A stretch of 64,000 bases of DNA from Acidobacteriota bacterium (GCA_016713675.1 JADJOS010000005.1:1-64000); one strand, 5' to 3'; shown: positions 8,522-17,926, counted from the first letter of the stretch. The notes: generated by a model from the sequence alone, not told the origin. Program-made: numbers and translations.

Positions 8522-9835
8522 ATGCACAGAGTTCTTTTACTGTTAGCACTGCTAACTGCAGCTGTCGCTGTATCGGGACAGACAAGGTTAGGTGACGCTA
8601 CATATACGATCTATCACAGCCAAACAGACGGCGTTTCCATTTAGGAGATCGTCAAATTGGCATTCGAAACAAACAGCGAAATAAAGATCGCGCAACTTGA
8701 AGTCGATAGGGCGAAGGCTCGTCTGACGCAAGCCGGGCTTCGTCCAAATCCGACGCTTGAGGTCGAGCAAAGTTCTGGCCGACTACTTGGATCGCCGGGC
8801 GACTCGGAATTTAGCACCGGCATTTCTGTTCCGCTGGAACTGTTCGGTCAACGGAACCGCCGGATCGAACGTGCAAGAGCCGAGATAGTACTGAAAGAAG
8901 CGGAGATAGCCATCAGGCGGCGAGAAATCGTTTCCCGCATTGTTTCTGACTATGCTGACGCACTCTCTGCTTTTCGCGAGATCAAAATTCTTGACGAAAT
9001 AATTGATATCGATCTTCAGACGGTTAGGTTCGTGCAGATTCGCGTTAACGAGGGCGAAACCGCGCCGTTGGAGCTTAGCCTTTTACAAACTGAGGTTGAG
9101 CGATTGCGGGTACAGCGTCAGCTTGTCGAAGGGCGGCTCCAAACCGCGATCACGAAGCTAAAATACTTCGCCGGTGTGTCATACGAGCAACCGCTTCGCC
9201 TCCGCGAAGAACTTCCGACCGCCACTTTTCCATCATTACCGCCTTCGACCGAAGTTGCGATTGCCGTTGGCCTAAAAAGCAGACCCGAGATTCGAGTCGC
9301 CGAGCTTGAAGAACAATTGGGGAATGCGGGACTTAGGCTGATCCGCGCCGAGGCAAAACCTGAGTTTTCAGCTTTTACGAAGTTTTCTCTAAGCAGATCA
9401 ACCATTGACTTGCCAACGGGATCGTTCCCGCAAGATCGCGACCGGAATCTATTGTTTGGGATAACGATTGGCTTGCCTGTGTTTGATCGCAAGCAGGGAG
9501 CAAAAGCCGAGGCCGCGATTGCAATACGGCAGGCTCAAGAACGTCGAACCTTCGCCGAGGGCGCTATTAGGAACGAGATAATTATCGCTTTTCAACAACT
9601 CGAAACGGCAAGAAAGGCACTCATCGCTCTTGAGACGAACGTCCTTCCCCGTTCGCGAGAAAACATCGAAACGATACGCCAGGTTTATCGGATCGGCGAG
9701 CTAAAGATCACCGATCTTTTGTTAGAGCAGAGGCGTTTGATCGACGCAAATCGCGACGTGACCGAAACATTAACAAAAAAATATAAAGCCGAAGCTGATC
9801 TCTATATCGCTCTCGGACTCACGTTTGACAACTAG
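8522..9835 (+). CDS. czcC: CzcC-like outer-membrane efflux protein with in-frame amber
   Basis: The natural start is the ATG at 8522, which gives a clear signal peptide (MHRVLLLLALLTAAVAVSGQ). The mature N-terminus GVSI is then interrupted by TAG at 8642-8644, and the same frame continues EIVKLAFETNSEIK to 9835. The body is a TolC-family outer-membrane factor: two long helical repeats, NPTLEVEQSSG, then GQRNRRIERARAE, and later RSRENIETIRQVYRIGELK. Full length would be 437 residues, normal for CzcC. A restart at 8657 would lack the signal peptide. The family forms the exit duct of a Zn/Co/Cd efflux pump. The amber may be a real nonsense mutation, a sequencing error or a read-through case. Confidence 0.85.
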
Positions 9836-9846
9836 AGGAAACGAAT

Positions 9847-11346
9847 ATGTCAGAAAATAAAATTTCAGAACAGAGCGAACATCACGCGGGCGACGAGGCA
9901 GAACTTGACCGTCTCGAATCAAATCTCGATCAAGGCGAACCGACCGACGCGGAGCCCGTGTCGCGTAAGACAAATCCTGTATTGCCGTGGATCATAACGG
10001 TGGCGGTAGTCGGTCTTATCGCGATAATCGGTATTGCGTGGATCATTAACAAAAACTCCGCAAGCGGCGATAAAGCTACCGCCGAGGAACATAAGGAAGA
10101 GCCGGGACATTCTGAGGACGAGAATGGCAAGGAAGTGAAACTCGACCCTGAAATGCTCGCATCTGCCGGTATCGTAACGGAAGCAGTAACCCAGCGACCC
10201 GCTATTGCCAGATTAATGGTTACGGGTGCGGTCGAACTGAATCCTGAGACAACCGAAATGGCGACGGCACTGGTTGGCGGCAGAATCGAGAAGGTTTACT
10301 ACGGAGTTGGTGACAATGTGCAAAAGGGGGCCGTGCTTGCCGTTATTTCGAGCCCGCAGCTCGCACAGATGCACGGCAAAATGCACGAGGCTAAGACGAA
10401 ATTTGAATTGGCACAGCGAAATCTTACCCGTGTTCAGAGGTCGGAGAATCGCGTGGCAGTTCTGCAGGCAAAAGCAAAACTGGACGAAGCGGACGCTACT
10501 TTAAAGCGCACAAAACGACTTATCGAGCTTGGAGCTGGGGCAGGAAAGGACCTCATTACCGCCGAAACAATCTATAGAACAGCGAAAGCCGATTACGAGT
10601 TTCAGACGAACATCGCACTCAACAAGGAACTGCAAGAAGCGAAAGCAGACGTTGAAACTTCGCGTGTCGATCTCAAACACATTCAAGACGAACTTCGTTC
10701 ACTCGGTGTTCCTGTCGACCCAAACGAAGCGGACGACCATCGAAGTGATACTTCGCTGGTTTCGGTAAGATCGCCGCTTTCGGGTGTAGTCACCGAACGA
10801 AAATTTAATGCCGGTGCGGGAATAGAGGCGGCAATGCCGATCTTTTCGATCTCAAATCTCGGCACAGTTTATGTAATTGCCAATGTGGCGGAGGCGAGTA
10901 TGGCGAGATTGCGTGTCGGTTCGGTCGCGGAAATTACCTCCCCCGCTATCGGAACAGTTAGCGGTCGCGTTTCCTACATTGATCCGCAATTGGATGAAAC
11001 GACCCGAACCGGACGTGTGCGGCTTGAGGTTCCAAACTCGAATGGAAAGCTAAGGGCGGGAATGTTCGCCGAGGTTGGTTTCTATACGGGAACAAATGAA
11101 GCGACAGGCGAGGAACTCGTTGTGCCTTCGGGCGCAGTACAGCGAACGGCCGACAAAACGATAGTGTTCGTTCCACGGGACGATGAACCGGGAGCGTTTG
11201 AGGTCCGAGAGATCGAGGCCGGAGCCGATATCAACGGTTATACAAAAATCATTGAGGGTCTGAAACTCGGAGAAAAGGTCGTTACGAAAGGCAGCTTTAC
11301 GTTAAAGACACAGCTTGAAAAGGGTGCAATGGGGGACGATCACTAA
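9847..11346 (+). CDS. czcB: CzcB-like periplasmic adaptor (membrane fusion protein)
   Basis: This encodes 499 residues. It has an acidic cytoplasmic tail, one N-terminal membrane helix (about residues 40-65, LPWIITVAVVGLIAIIGIAW) and then a His/Glu-rich linker (EEHKEEPGHSEDE). Lipoyl-like halves follow (GGRIEKVYYGVGDNVQKGAV and VRSPLSGVVTERKF) flanking a coiled-coil hairpin, then beta-barrel and membrane-proximal domains (VPSGAVQRTADKTIVFV). These are the features of RND adaptor proteins of heavy-metal pumps. It begins 11 bp after czcC and ends 4 bp before the czcA start, so this is one operon. The linker may bind metal. Confidence 0.9.
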   Translation: MSENKISEQSEHHAGDEAELDRLESNLDQGEPTDAEPVSRKTNPVLPWIITVAVVGLIAIIGIAWIINKNSASGDKATAEEHKEEPGHSEDENGKEVKLDPEMLASAGIVTEAVTQRPAIARLMVTGAVELNPETTEMATALVGGRIEKVYYGVGDNVQKGAVLAVISSPQLAQMHGKMHEAKTKFELAQRNLTRVQRSENRVAVLQAKAKLDEADATLKRTKRLIELGAGAGKDLITAETIYRTAKADYEFQTNIALNKELQEAKADVETSRVDLKHIQDELRSLGVPVDPNEADDHRSDTSLVSVRSPLSGVVTERKFNAGAGIEAAMPIFSISNLGTVYVIANVAEASMARLRVGSVAEITSPAIGTVSGRVSYIDPQLDETTRTGRVRLEVPNSNGKLRAGMFAEVGFYTGTNEATGEELVVPSGAVQRTADKTIVFVPRDDEPGAFEVREIEAGADINGYTKIIEGLKLGEKVVTKGSFTLKTQLEKGAMGDDH

Positions 11347-11350
11347 AAAT

Positions 11351-14300
11351 ATGATCAACGCATTAATAAGATTTTCCATTGCTCAAAAGCTGATCGTGCT
11401 TTTGCTCGTCGCGATAATGGCGGCGGCGGGAGCGTACAGCCTCATAAATTTACCTATCGATGCCGTGCCTGATGTCACCAACGTTCAGGTTCAGGTGTTG
11501 ACCAATGCCCCGAGCCTCGCACCGCTTGAGATAGAGCGGCAGATCACCTTTCCGATTGAAGTTGCGATGTCGGGCATACCGGGCGTCGAAGAAATACGTT
11601 CGGTTTCGAAGTTCGGCATATCGAACGTAACTATCGTTTTTGAAGAATCGACCGATATCTATTTCGCACGCCAGCTAATTCTCGAACGCATGGCAACTGC
11701 TCGTGAGAATATTCCGCCCAGCATCGGTTCGCCCGAGATGGGGCCGATAGCGACAGGCCTAGGTGAAATCTACCAGTACGAAGTTCGTGCAGAACCGGGA
11801 AGTAATTACACGGCGACCGATCTCAGGACGATTCACGACTGGAATATTCGCCGACAATTGATGGGCGTTCCGGGTGTGACGGAAGTTAATTCGCACGGCG
11901 GTTACGGCAAACAGTACGAAGTCCGACTATCACCCGAAAAGCTGCAATCGTACGGCTTAACGCTTAGTGATGTTCACGACGCGGTAATGGCAAATAATGG
12001 TACGGTCGGCGGTGGCTATATCCAGAAAGGAGCGGAGCAATATCTGTTACGAGGCGTCGGTCTTGTCGAAAAGATGGACGACATTACGAATATTGTAGTC
12101 AAAACCGGTAAAGAAGGCGTTCCCGTTTTTGTCCGCGATCTTGGGGAAGTAGTAGAAGGTCAAAGCATTCGTCAAGGTGCGGTTTCCACCAATGGCGAAG
12201 GCGAGATCGTCTCGGGCATGGCGATCATGCTGAAAGGTGAGAACTCACGCGTTGTAGCCGAAAGGGTTAAAGCAAAGATCGAAGAGATCAAGATGACCCT
12301 GCCGAAGGGCGTGACCATCGAACCATTTTATGACCGAACGTCGTTAGTAAAACGCGCGATCTGGACAGTTGAAAAGAATCTGCTGGAAGGCGCGGCACTC
12401 GTGATATTCGTTCTGTTATTGCTGCTTGGCAACTGGCGCGGTGCGTTGCTGGTTGCGACCATAATTCCACTTTCGATGCTCTTTGCGGCGATCCTGATGA
12501 GAATTTTTAACGTATCGGGAAACCTGATGAGTCTCGGCGCATTGGATTTCGGATTGATCGTTGACGGAGCGGTCGTGATGGTCGAGAACGTCGTTCGCCG
12601 CCGTGCGGAGGCTCAGCACGAGAAATCCCGCGAACCGCCCGAACGCACGATCCTTGAAGCTTGTCTCGAAGTCGCGCGCCCCGTTGTGTTCGCCGTGGCG
12701 ATCATCGGTATCGTTTATCTTCCGATCCTCAGTCTTCGCGGTATCGAGGGCAAGATGTTTGTTCCGATGGCTTTGACTGTGATCTTCGCACTTCTTGGCT
12801 CATTGCTGCTTTCACTGACATACGTCCCGGCAATGCTTGCATTGATACTCAAGGGCAATGTCTCTGAATCCGAGAGCTTTCTTATCCGTTGGGCGAAGCA
12901 GATCTACCGACCGTCACTTGCGTTTGTAATGAAGTTCCGTGCGCAGGTTCTGGCGATTGCGGTTACTGTGGTCGTAATTTCGGGAATTATCTTTCCGTAC
13001 CTTGGCGGCGAATTTATACCGCGTCTCGATGAAGGCGATATTTTGGTCGAAGCAATAAGTTTGCCGAGCGTCTCCCTCGATCAATCAATGGTTATGACGA
13101 CAGCCGTTGAAAAGTCACTCAAGGTCTACCCGGAGGTCAAGACGATCGTATCGAAGTGCGGGGCTCCGGCAGTGGCGACGGATTCGATGAGTTTGAATCA
13201 GTGCGATGTATTCGTGATGCTCAATCCGATCGATGAATGGAAGTCAGGTTGGTCCAAAGAAAAATTGATCGAGGAAATGTCTAAAAAGCTCGAAGCGGAA
13301 GTTCCAGGTGCGGCCTCTTTCGGGTTCATGCAGCCGATCGAGATGCGTGTGAACGAACTCATTGCGGGAACCCGGGGCGATGTTGCGGTTAAGCTCTTTG
13401 GCGACGATCTACAGATACTAGCCGACAAGGGCGAAGAGATCGAAAAGGTTCTTGCAGCGATCAATGGTGCAGAAGAAACAAAGGCCGAAGTTACGACGGG
13501 GTTGCCTCAGTTACAGATCAAGCCGGACCGTGCGGCGATAGCCCGTTACGGTATCAATGTCGAAGATGTGAATGAACTGGTCGAAGCGATCTTTGCCGGG
13601 AAAAAGGCCGGCGAAGTTTTTGAGGGCGAACAGCGTTTCGACATTGTTCTGCGTTTGAACGAAGACGCAAGTAAGTCTGTGGAGTCAGTTCGAGGATTGA
13701 TCCTGACTGCTCCGAACGGACAACGTGTACCGCTCGCACAGGTTGCCGATATTGCACTGGTCGAAGGAGCGGCGCAAATATCGCGTGAAGCAACTCGGCG
13801 CCGGATCGTTGTATCCACTAATGTCCGTCAACGCGACATTGCGAGTTTCGTAACTGAAGCAAAAGAAAAGATCGGTAAGGAAGTGACACTTCCGCCCGGA
13901 TATTATTTGCAATGGGGTGGAGCCTTCGAAAACCTCGAGCGAGCCACTAGTCGATTGCTGATAGTGGTGCCGATTGCGTTGTTTTTGATCTTTGTGATGC
14001 TGTTCTCGACGTTCGGCTCGGCAAAGCAAGCACTGATGATATACACCGGAATTCCGTTTGCGATCGTTGGTGGCGTTGTGGCGTTGGCCTTGCGGGGAAT
14101 GCCATTCTCAATTTCCGCGGGCGTCGGTTTCATCGCACTATTTGGCGTTGCCGTTCTAAATGGCGTAGTGATGGTTAGCTTCATCAACCATCTTCGCGAA
14201 GAAGGCAAGTCCGTCCTTGACGCCGTGAAAGAAGGATCGATGACGCGTCTGCGTCCCGTTTTGATGACGGCGTTAGTCGCCAGTCTCGGATTTATCCCGA

Positions 14301-14464
14301 TGGCTTTGGCGACAAGTGCCGGTGCCGAAGTTCAGCGACCGCTTGCGACAGTTGTAATTGGCGGACTCATTACATCAACGCTTTTAACCCTATTGATCTT
14401 GCCAACGCTTTACGCGTGGTTCGAAAAAGACGTAGAAGGAGAGTTCACGGAGGAAGAAATATGA
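11351..14464 (+). CDS. czcA: CzcA-like heavy-metal RND efflux transporter
   Basis: The start is placed at the ATG at 11351 (MINALIRFSIAQKLIVLLLV), directly after the czcB stop. An upstream in-frame ATG would overlap czcB. The protein has 1,037 residues with 12 expected membrane helices and two large periplasmic loops. The helix-4 motif ALDFGLIVDGAVVMVEN carries the two aspartates of the heavy-metal subfamily that carry protons. AMSGIPGVEEIRSVSKFG is typical of the porter domain. It exports divalent cations such as Co, Zn, Cd or Ni, working with CzcB and CzcC. Its stop overlaps the start of the PII-like gene (ATGA). Confidence 0.93.
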   Translation: MINALIRFSIAQKLIVLLLVAIMAAAGAYSLINLPIDAVPDVTNVQVQVLTNAPSLAPLEIERQITFPIEVAMSGIPGVEEIRSVSKFGISNVTIVFEESTDIYFARQLILERMATARENIPPSIGSPEMGPIATGLGEIYQYEVRAEPGSNYTATDLRTIHDWNIRRQLMGVPGVTEVNSHGGYGKQYEVRLSPEKLQSYGLTLSDVHDAVMANNGTVGGGYIQKGAEQYLLRGVGLVEKMDDITNIVVKTGKEGVPVFVRDLGEVVEGQSIRQGAVSTNGEGEIVSGMAIMLKGENSRVVAERVKAKIEEIKMTLPKGVTIEPFYDRTSLVKRAIWTVEKNLLEGAALVIFVLLLLLGNWRGALLVATIIPLSMLFAAILMRIFNVSGNLMSLGALDFGLIVDGAVVMVENVVRRRAEAQHEKSREPPERTILEACLEVARPVVFAVAIIGIVYLPILSLRGIEGKMFVPMALTVIFALLGSLLLSLTYVPAMLALILKGNVSESESFLIRWAKQIYRPSLAFVMKFRAQVLAIAVTVVVISGIIFPYLGGEFIPRLDEGDILVEAISLPSVSLDQSMVMTTAVEKSLKVYPEVKTIVSKCGAPAVATDSMSLNQCDVFVMLNPIDEWKSGWSKEKLIEEMSKKLEAEVPGAASFGFMQPIEMRVNELIAGTRGDVAVKLFGDDLQILADKGEEIEKVLAAINGAEETKAEVTTGLPQLQIKPDRAAIARYGINVEDVNELVEAIFAGKKAGEVFEGEQRFDIVLRLNEDASKSVESVRGLILTAPNGQRVPLAQVADIALVEGAAQISREATRRRIVVSTNVRQRDIASFVTEAKEKIGKEVTLPPGYYLQWGGAFENLERATSRLLIVVPIALFLIFVMLFSTFGSAKQALMIYTGIPFAIVGGVVALALRGMPFSISAGVGFIALFGVAVLNGVVMVSFINHLREEGKSVLDAVKEGSMTRLRPVLMTALVASLGFIPMALATSAGAEVQRPLATVVIGGLITSTLLTLLILPTLYAWFEKDVEGEFTEEEI

Positions 14465-14760
14465 AATTGATTATCGCGATTGTGCGGCCATTCACGGTAG
14501 AGAAGATCGTAACGGCCTTTGAAAACATCGAAGGATTTCCCGGAATGACCGTAACTGATTCAGCCGGATTCGGCCAGCGGTTATTAACGACCGCTAACGA
14601 TGCTCTTGATCCATTCAAGCAAAACAAGCGGATCGAGATAGCGGCGAACGAAGAAATGGTTGATTCGATAGTAGCGGCCATCAGGCACAACGCCCATACT
14701 GGGAAAAAAGGCGACGGAATCATTCTAGTTTTGCCAATCGAGAAGGCAGAACTGATCTAG
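14461..14760 (+). CDS. PII-like protein of the metal-efflux-associated (PII-NG) type
   Basis: This 99-residue protein opens MKLIIAIVRPFTVEKIVTAF and contains HTGKKGDGIILVLPIEKAEL, the PII-fold C-terminal signature. The T-loop is short and has no uridylylation-type YRG segment. It overlaps the czcA stop by 4 bp, so translational coupling is likely. A PII subgroup encoded beside heavy-metal RND pumps (PII-NG) is known and has no proven ligand. The expected job is to tune pump activity or expression, but this is inference. Confidence 0.75.
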   Translation: MKLIIAIVRPFTVEKIVTAFENIEGFPGMTVTDSAGFGQRLLTTANDALDPFKQNKRIEIAANEEMVDSIVAAIRHNAHTGKKGDGIILVLPIEKAELI

Positions 14761-14805
14761 TGCAGAGTGATTTGCAGGTCGCTCTTTGGCTAAACAATCT
14801 AAGGT

Positions 14806-15246
14806 ATGACGATATTTGTTGAGAGTTACTTGCCTCTTCCGGCTGGAGAGGCGTGGCAACTGGTAAAACGAAGTCAGACGCTGATCTTCGTCACACGCGG
14901 AATCATTGGCTTTCGTTCCGGTGATTTTCCGGTGATCTGGCAGCAGGGACAATTGATCTCGACCCGACTTTACGCTTTCGGCCTGATACCTCTGTGGAAG
15001 CATTCGTTGAAGTTTGAACGGATCGATGATGATCGAATGGAACTATCTACGAGCGAAAGCGGCGGATTGATCTCAGTCTGGAACCATCTGATCAAGATCG
15101 AGATAGAGTCAGAGACCATCTGTAAATATTCGGATAAAGTTGAAATAAGGGCGGGAATCTTGACGCCACTTGTTTGTCTATTTGCGCAGGCGTTCTACCG
15201 CTATCGGCAGAGACGGTGGAAACTGATGGTTAATAGAACCGATTAG
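14806..15246 (+). CDS. Hypothetical START/SRPBCC-like protein
   Basis: The protein has 146 residues, opening MTIFVESYLPLPAGEAWQLV, with alternating beta segments (FPVIWQQGQLISTRLYAFG, MELSTSESGG, LIKIEIESETICKYSDKVEI). A C-terminal amphipathic helix ends YRYRQRRWKLM. The pattern resembles SRPBCC/START-like small-molecule-binding folds, without a specific family match that I can name. It lies between the PII-like gene and the CDF transporter, on the same strand, so it probably belongs to the metal-resistance operon. Confidence 0.55.
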   Translation: MTIFVESYLPLPAGEAWQLVKRSQTLIFVTRGIIGFRSGDFPVIWQQGQLISTRLYAFGLIPLWKHSLKFERIDDDRMELSTSESGGLISVWNHLIKIEIESETICKYSDKVEIRAGILTPLVCLFAQAFYRYRQRRWKLMVNRTD

Positions 15247-15258
15247 TGCAAAAAAACT

Positions 15259-16155
15259 ATGGGACACGGACATACACACGAAATATCGGCGGCAGGGCGG
15301 AATAAGAAACCGCTAATGATCGTCTTTTGCCTGACGTTCTTTTATTTGATCGTCGAGGTGATCGGCGGTTTTTGGACGGGCAGTTTGGCATTGCTTGCGG
15401 ATGCAGGGCATATGCTGACGGATGTTGCGGGCGTTGGACTAGCGTTGTTAGCAATATGGTTCGCAGAAAAGCCAGCATCGCCGGAAAGGACGTACGGCTA
15501 TTACCGTGTCGAAATACTCGCGGCGATGACGAACGCCATCATCCTGATATTTATCTCAATTTATATTCTCTACGAAGCCTACCAGCGGTTTCTGAACCCG
15601 CCCGAGGTGCAGAGTGCGGCGATGATCGGCGTCGCATCGATTGGGTTGGTGGTCAATATTGTCGGTATGGTTATTCTGCGTTCCGGCTCCAAAGAAAGCC
15701 TGAACATGAAAGGCGCATATTATGAGGTTCTTTCGGACACGCTCACGTCTGTCGGTGTGATAATCGCTGGAATAATCATGCTCACGACCGGCTGGTATTA
15801 CGCCGATCCGTTAATTTCGGCGGGAATCGGCTTGTTTATCTTGCCGCGAACATGGGCATTGCTAAAAGATGCAGTCGCTGTCTTGCTGGAAGGTACGCCG
15901 TCTGACGTAAACATAGCTAACGTGCGAGACAAACTTTCAAAGATCGAGGGCGTTGCCGAGATTCACGACCTTCATGTATGGTCGCTTACGTCGGGCGTAA
16001 ATGCCTTGAGCGTCCACGCCGTGCTTGCCGACGGAGCCGAACACGACGATGTTCTGCAACGTGTCCACAATTCATGCACGAGCGAATTTAAGATCGCACA
16101 CGTAACCGCCCAAACCGAACGGGAGGGCTTTGCGTGTCACGAGACACATATATAA
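15259..16155 (+). CDS. czcD: CzcD-like cation diffusion facilitator
   Basis: This encodes 298 residues with a His-rich N-terminus (MGHGHTHE) and six membrane helices. The helix-2 site is LLADAGHMLTD and the helix-5 site includes ADPLISAGIGLF, giving the HxxxD and DxxxD-type Zn site. A C-terminal ferredoxin-like cytoplasmic domain reads IEGVAEIHDLHVWSLTSG. It is a proton-coupled Zn/Cd/Co exporter of the inner membrane. It starts 12 bp after the preceding gene. Length and motifs are normal for the family. Confidence 0.93.
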   Translation: MGHGHTHEISAAGRNKKPLMIVFCLTFFYLIVEVIGGFWTGSLALLADAGHMLTDVAGVGLALLAIWFAEKPASPERTYGYYRVEILAAMTNAIILIFISIYILYEAYQRFLNPPEVQSAAMIGVASIGLVVNIVGMVILRSGSKESLNMKGAYYEVLSDTLTSVGVIIAGIIMLTTGWYYADPLISAGIGLFILPRTWALLKDAVAVLLEGTPSDVNIANVRDKLSKIEGVAEIHDLHVWSLTSGVNALSVHAVLADGAEHDDVLQRVHNSCTSEFKIAHVTAQTEREGFACHETHI

Positions 16156-16162
16156 GAATGCA

Positions 16163-16315
16163 ATGGAACAAGAAGCAGACTTTTTTCATGTTTTTACTCA
16201 ACATCAACTTATAATTTTCGTAGGCGCGAGTTTACTGATTATTGCCATGTTAATTGGAATAGGTATTCTTATCGGTAAGCGATCAGAGAGGCGTTCGAAG
16301 GGAGGTTCAAAATGA
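16163..16315 (+). CDS. Small single-helix membrane protein
   Basis: This is a 50-residue frame from the ATG at 16163 (MEQEADFFHVFTQHQLIIF). It has one membrane helix (about VGASLLIIAMLIGIGILIG) and a basic tail (KRSERRSKGGSK). Its stop overlaps the DUF3703 start by 4 bp, and GGAGG lies just before that start. I do not recognise the family. The acidic, His-containing N-terminus and the position suggest a metal-resistance accessory protein. Confidence 0.5.
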   Translation: MEQEADFFHVFTQHQLIIFVGASLLIIAMLIGIGILIGKRSERRSKGGSK

Positions 16316-16677
16316 AACCCGATCATGTTTTGGCAACCGCAATTTCTCAAGAGTTAGCATTGGCTGAATCGCTTGTTGAAAGCGGCGACTTGAATTTAGC
16401 CTTTCATCACCTCGAACGCGCTCACGTTCTAGGTCAGGCTTCGACCTATCAGCACACGCGCATTCACTGGCGAATGTTCAAGCTTGCGGTTAGGCAGCGT
16501 TCGCCCCGCGAGATTTGGGGACAGATCGTCCGTATCGTCGGAGCCTCGACCAAAACGCCTTTCGGCATCTATCCAACCGGCAATACGGGCGGAGCCAATG
16601 TGTGGTTTTTCAAATCAATGCCGGTTCCCGCAGACCTTCAGCGCATTATTGATGGAGGCGGCAACCGTGAATTCTGA
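16312..16677 (+). CDS. DUF3703 protein
   Basis: The protein has 121 residues, with LAFHHLERAHVLGQ and the His-rich HTRIHWRMFKLAVRQ. It ends with a conserved GIYPTGNTGGANVWFFKSMP segment, all characteristic of DUF3703. These proteins are commonly encoded with heavy-metal efflux genes and have no established activity. Conserved histidines suggest metal binding. The gene overlaps both neighbours, so it is in the middle of an operon. Confidence 0.8.
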   Translation: MKPDHVLATAISQELALAESLVESGDLNLAFHHLERAHVLGQASTYQHTRIHWRMFKLAVRQRSPREIWGQIVRIVGASTKTPFGIYPTGNTGGANVWFFKSMPVPADLQRIIDGGGNREF

Positions 16678-16975
16678 TATTCCCATAGCTTGCACATTAA
16701 ATGACGCGGAGTTTCGAGAACGCGAACGAACCGTGCTCGATCAGCTTAAAGCCAGTGTAATCGATGTCATCGAGACAACGAACGGTTACGCGTTTCTTTT
16801 TCCGTCCGACGACGCGTCGTTCGCCGCTCTTAACGAATTCATCGTTCTCGAACGGCGGTGTTGTCCGTTTCTCGACTTCAACCTTACAATTCCACGCGGT
16901 CTTGGGGAGATCCGCCTTGAGGTTTCCGGCGAAGTGGGCGTCAAGGACTTTATCGCGTCGAACTTTTTACCCTGA
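16652..16975 (+). CDS. Small cysteine-pair protein of metal-resistance clusters
   Basis: It starts at ATG 16652 (107 residues), overlapping DUF3703 by 26 bp. A GTG at 16667 is an alternative start. The sequence runs ACTLNDAEFRERERTVLDQL and then YAFLFPSDDASFAALNEF, followed by the motif LERRCCPFLDFNLTI. The ERxCCPF pattern recurs in small hypothetical proteins near mercury, arsenic and other metal genes, and the adjacent cysteines may bind a thiophilic metal. The function is not known. Confidence 0.6.
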   Translation: MEAATVNSDIPIACTLNDAEFRERERTVLDQLKASVIDVIETTNGYAFLFPSDDASFAALNEFIVLERRCCPFLDFNLTIPRGLGEIRLEVSGEVGVKDFIASNFLP

Positions 16976-16979
16976 GACA

Positions 16980-17309
16980 ATGGAAACAACGAAATCAATT
17001 CTGTTCTTTATCGTCGCCGGGCTTTGTGAGATCGCGGGCGGATATTTGGTGTGGATTTGGCTGAGGGAAGGTAAGAGTATTTGGTACGCCGCGCTCGGAG
17101 CGGTCCTTCTCGTACTTTACGGAATCGTCCCCACGCTCCAGCCCGCGCACTTTGGCCGGGTGTATGCCGCATACGGCGGAGTTTTTATTGTTCTATCACT
17201 TCTCTGGGGCTGGGGCGTCGATAAAACGGCTCCCGACCGCTTCGACCTGATCGGCGGCACCGTTGCCCTGATTGGTGTTTTCATAATCATGTACTGGCCG
17301 CGAAATTAA
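16980..17309 (+). CDS. ynfA: YnfA family (UPF0060) inner-membrane protein
   Basis: From ATG 16980 this is 109 residues with four membrane helices: FFIVAGLCEIAGGYLVWIWL, then YGIVPTLQPAHFGRVYAAYG and ending LIGVFIIMYWPRN. Length and the AEIGG-like and QPAHFGRVYAAYGG motifs match YnfA. YnfA proteins are related to small multidrug resistance exporters. The gene starts 5 bp after its neighbour, so it is the last gene of the plus-strand operon. Confidence 0.9.
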   Translation: METTKSILFFIVAGLCEIAGGYLVWIWLREGKSIWYAALGAVLLVLYGIVPTLQPAHFGRVYAAYGGVFIVLSLLWGWGVDKTAPDRFDLIGGTVALIGVFIIMYWPRN

Positions 17310-17317
17310 GCGGCCAA

Positions 17318-17926
17318 CTACACCGTTCGCAGTTCGCGGTTTGCGTTCGAGAATACGCGGAAAGCCGAACGTAGGAAAAGGCAAACCAATGCGAGGGCGA
17401 TAATGATGTCCGGCCAGCCCGACTGAAAGAACCAAACCGCACCCGCCGCGACAAAGACCGAGATATTCGACGCAATATCGTTACGCGAACATTCCCACAC
17501 CGAACTCATATTCACATCGTCCGTCTTGTGACGAGTGAGCAGATAGAGACATACGGAGTTTCCGACGAGGGCAAGCAAACTAACCAAGCCCATTATTTCA
17601 AAAATAGGAACCGTCGGAACCATCAGCTTGTAGATCACCTGTCCGAGCACAACGAGAGCCGCTAGAAGGATCAAACCGCCTTTGAACAAAGCGACCTGAG
17701 CCTTAGCCTGAGATGATCTATAAACAACATAGAGGCTCAGCCCGTACGTCATTGCATCGCCAAGATTGTCCAGCGAATCCGACAACAACGCGCTCGAACC
17801 CGCATAAATACCCGCACCGATCCCCGCCGCAAACATCGCGACGTTTATACCAAGCACGATCTTTAGCGTCGAACTCTGCTTCTCCCTCAAAGCGTCTACA
17901 GCACAATCATCTTCACAACAAGCCAT
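17318..17926 (-). CDS. Short CDF-like cation transporter without C-terminal domain
   Basis: The protein has 202 residues, starting MACCEDDCAVDALREKQ with a Cys-rich leader. Six membrane segments follow, with the site SALLSDSLDNLGDAMTYG and, near the end, SVWECSRNDIASNISV. These are the CDF helix-2 and helix-5 motifs. The usual C-terminal cytoplasmic dimer domain is absent, so it is about 100 residues shorter than CzcD, a known short type. It converges with the ynfA operon and leaves only 8 bp between stops. The substrate is probably a divalent metal. Confidence 0.8.
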   Translation of the reverse strand: MACCEDDCAVDALREKQSSTLKIVLGINVAMFAAGIGAGIYAGSSALLSDSLDNLGDAMTYGLSLYVVYRSSQAKAQVALFKGGLILLAALVVLGQVIYKLMVPTVPIFEIMGLVSLLALVGNSVCLYLLTRHKTDDVNMSSVWECSRNDIASNISVFVAAGAVWFFQSGWPDIIIALALVCLFLRSAFRVFSNANRELRTV

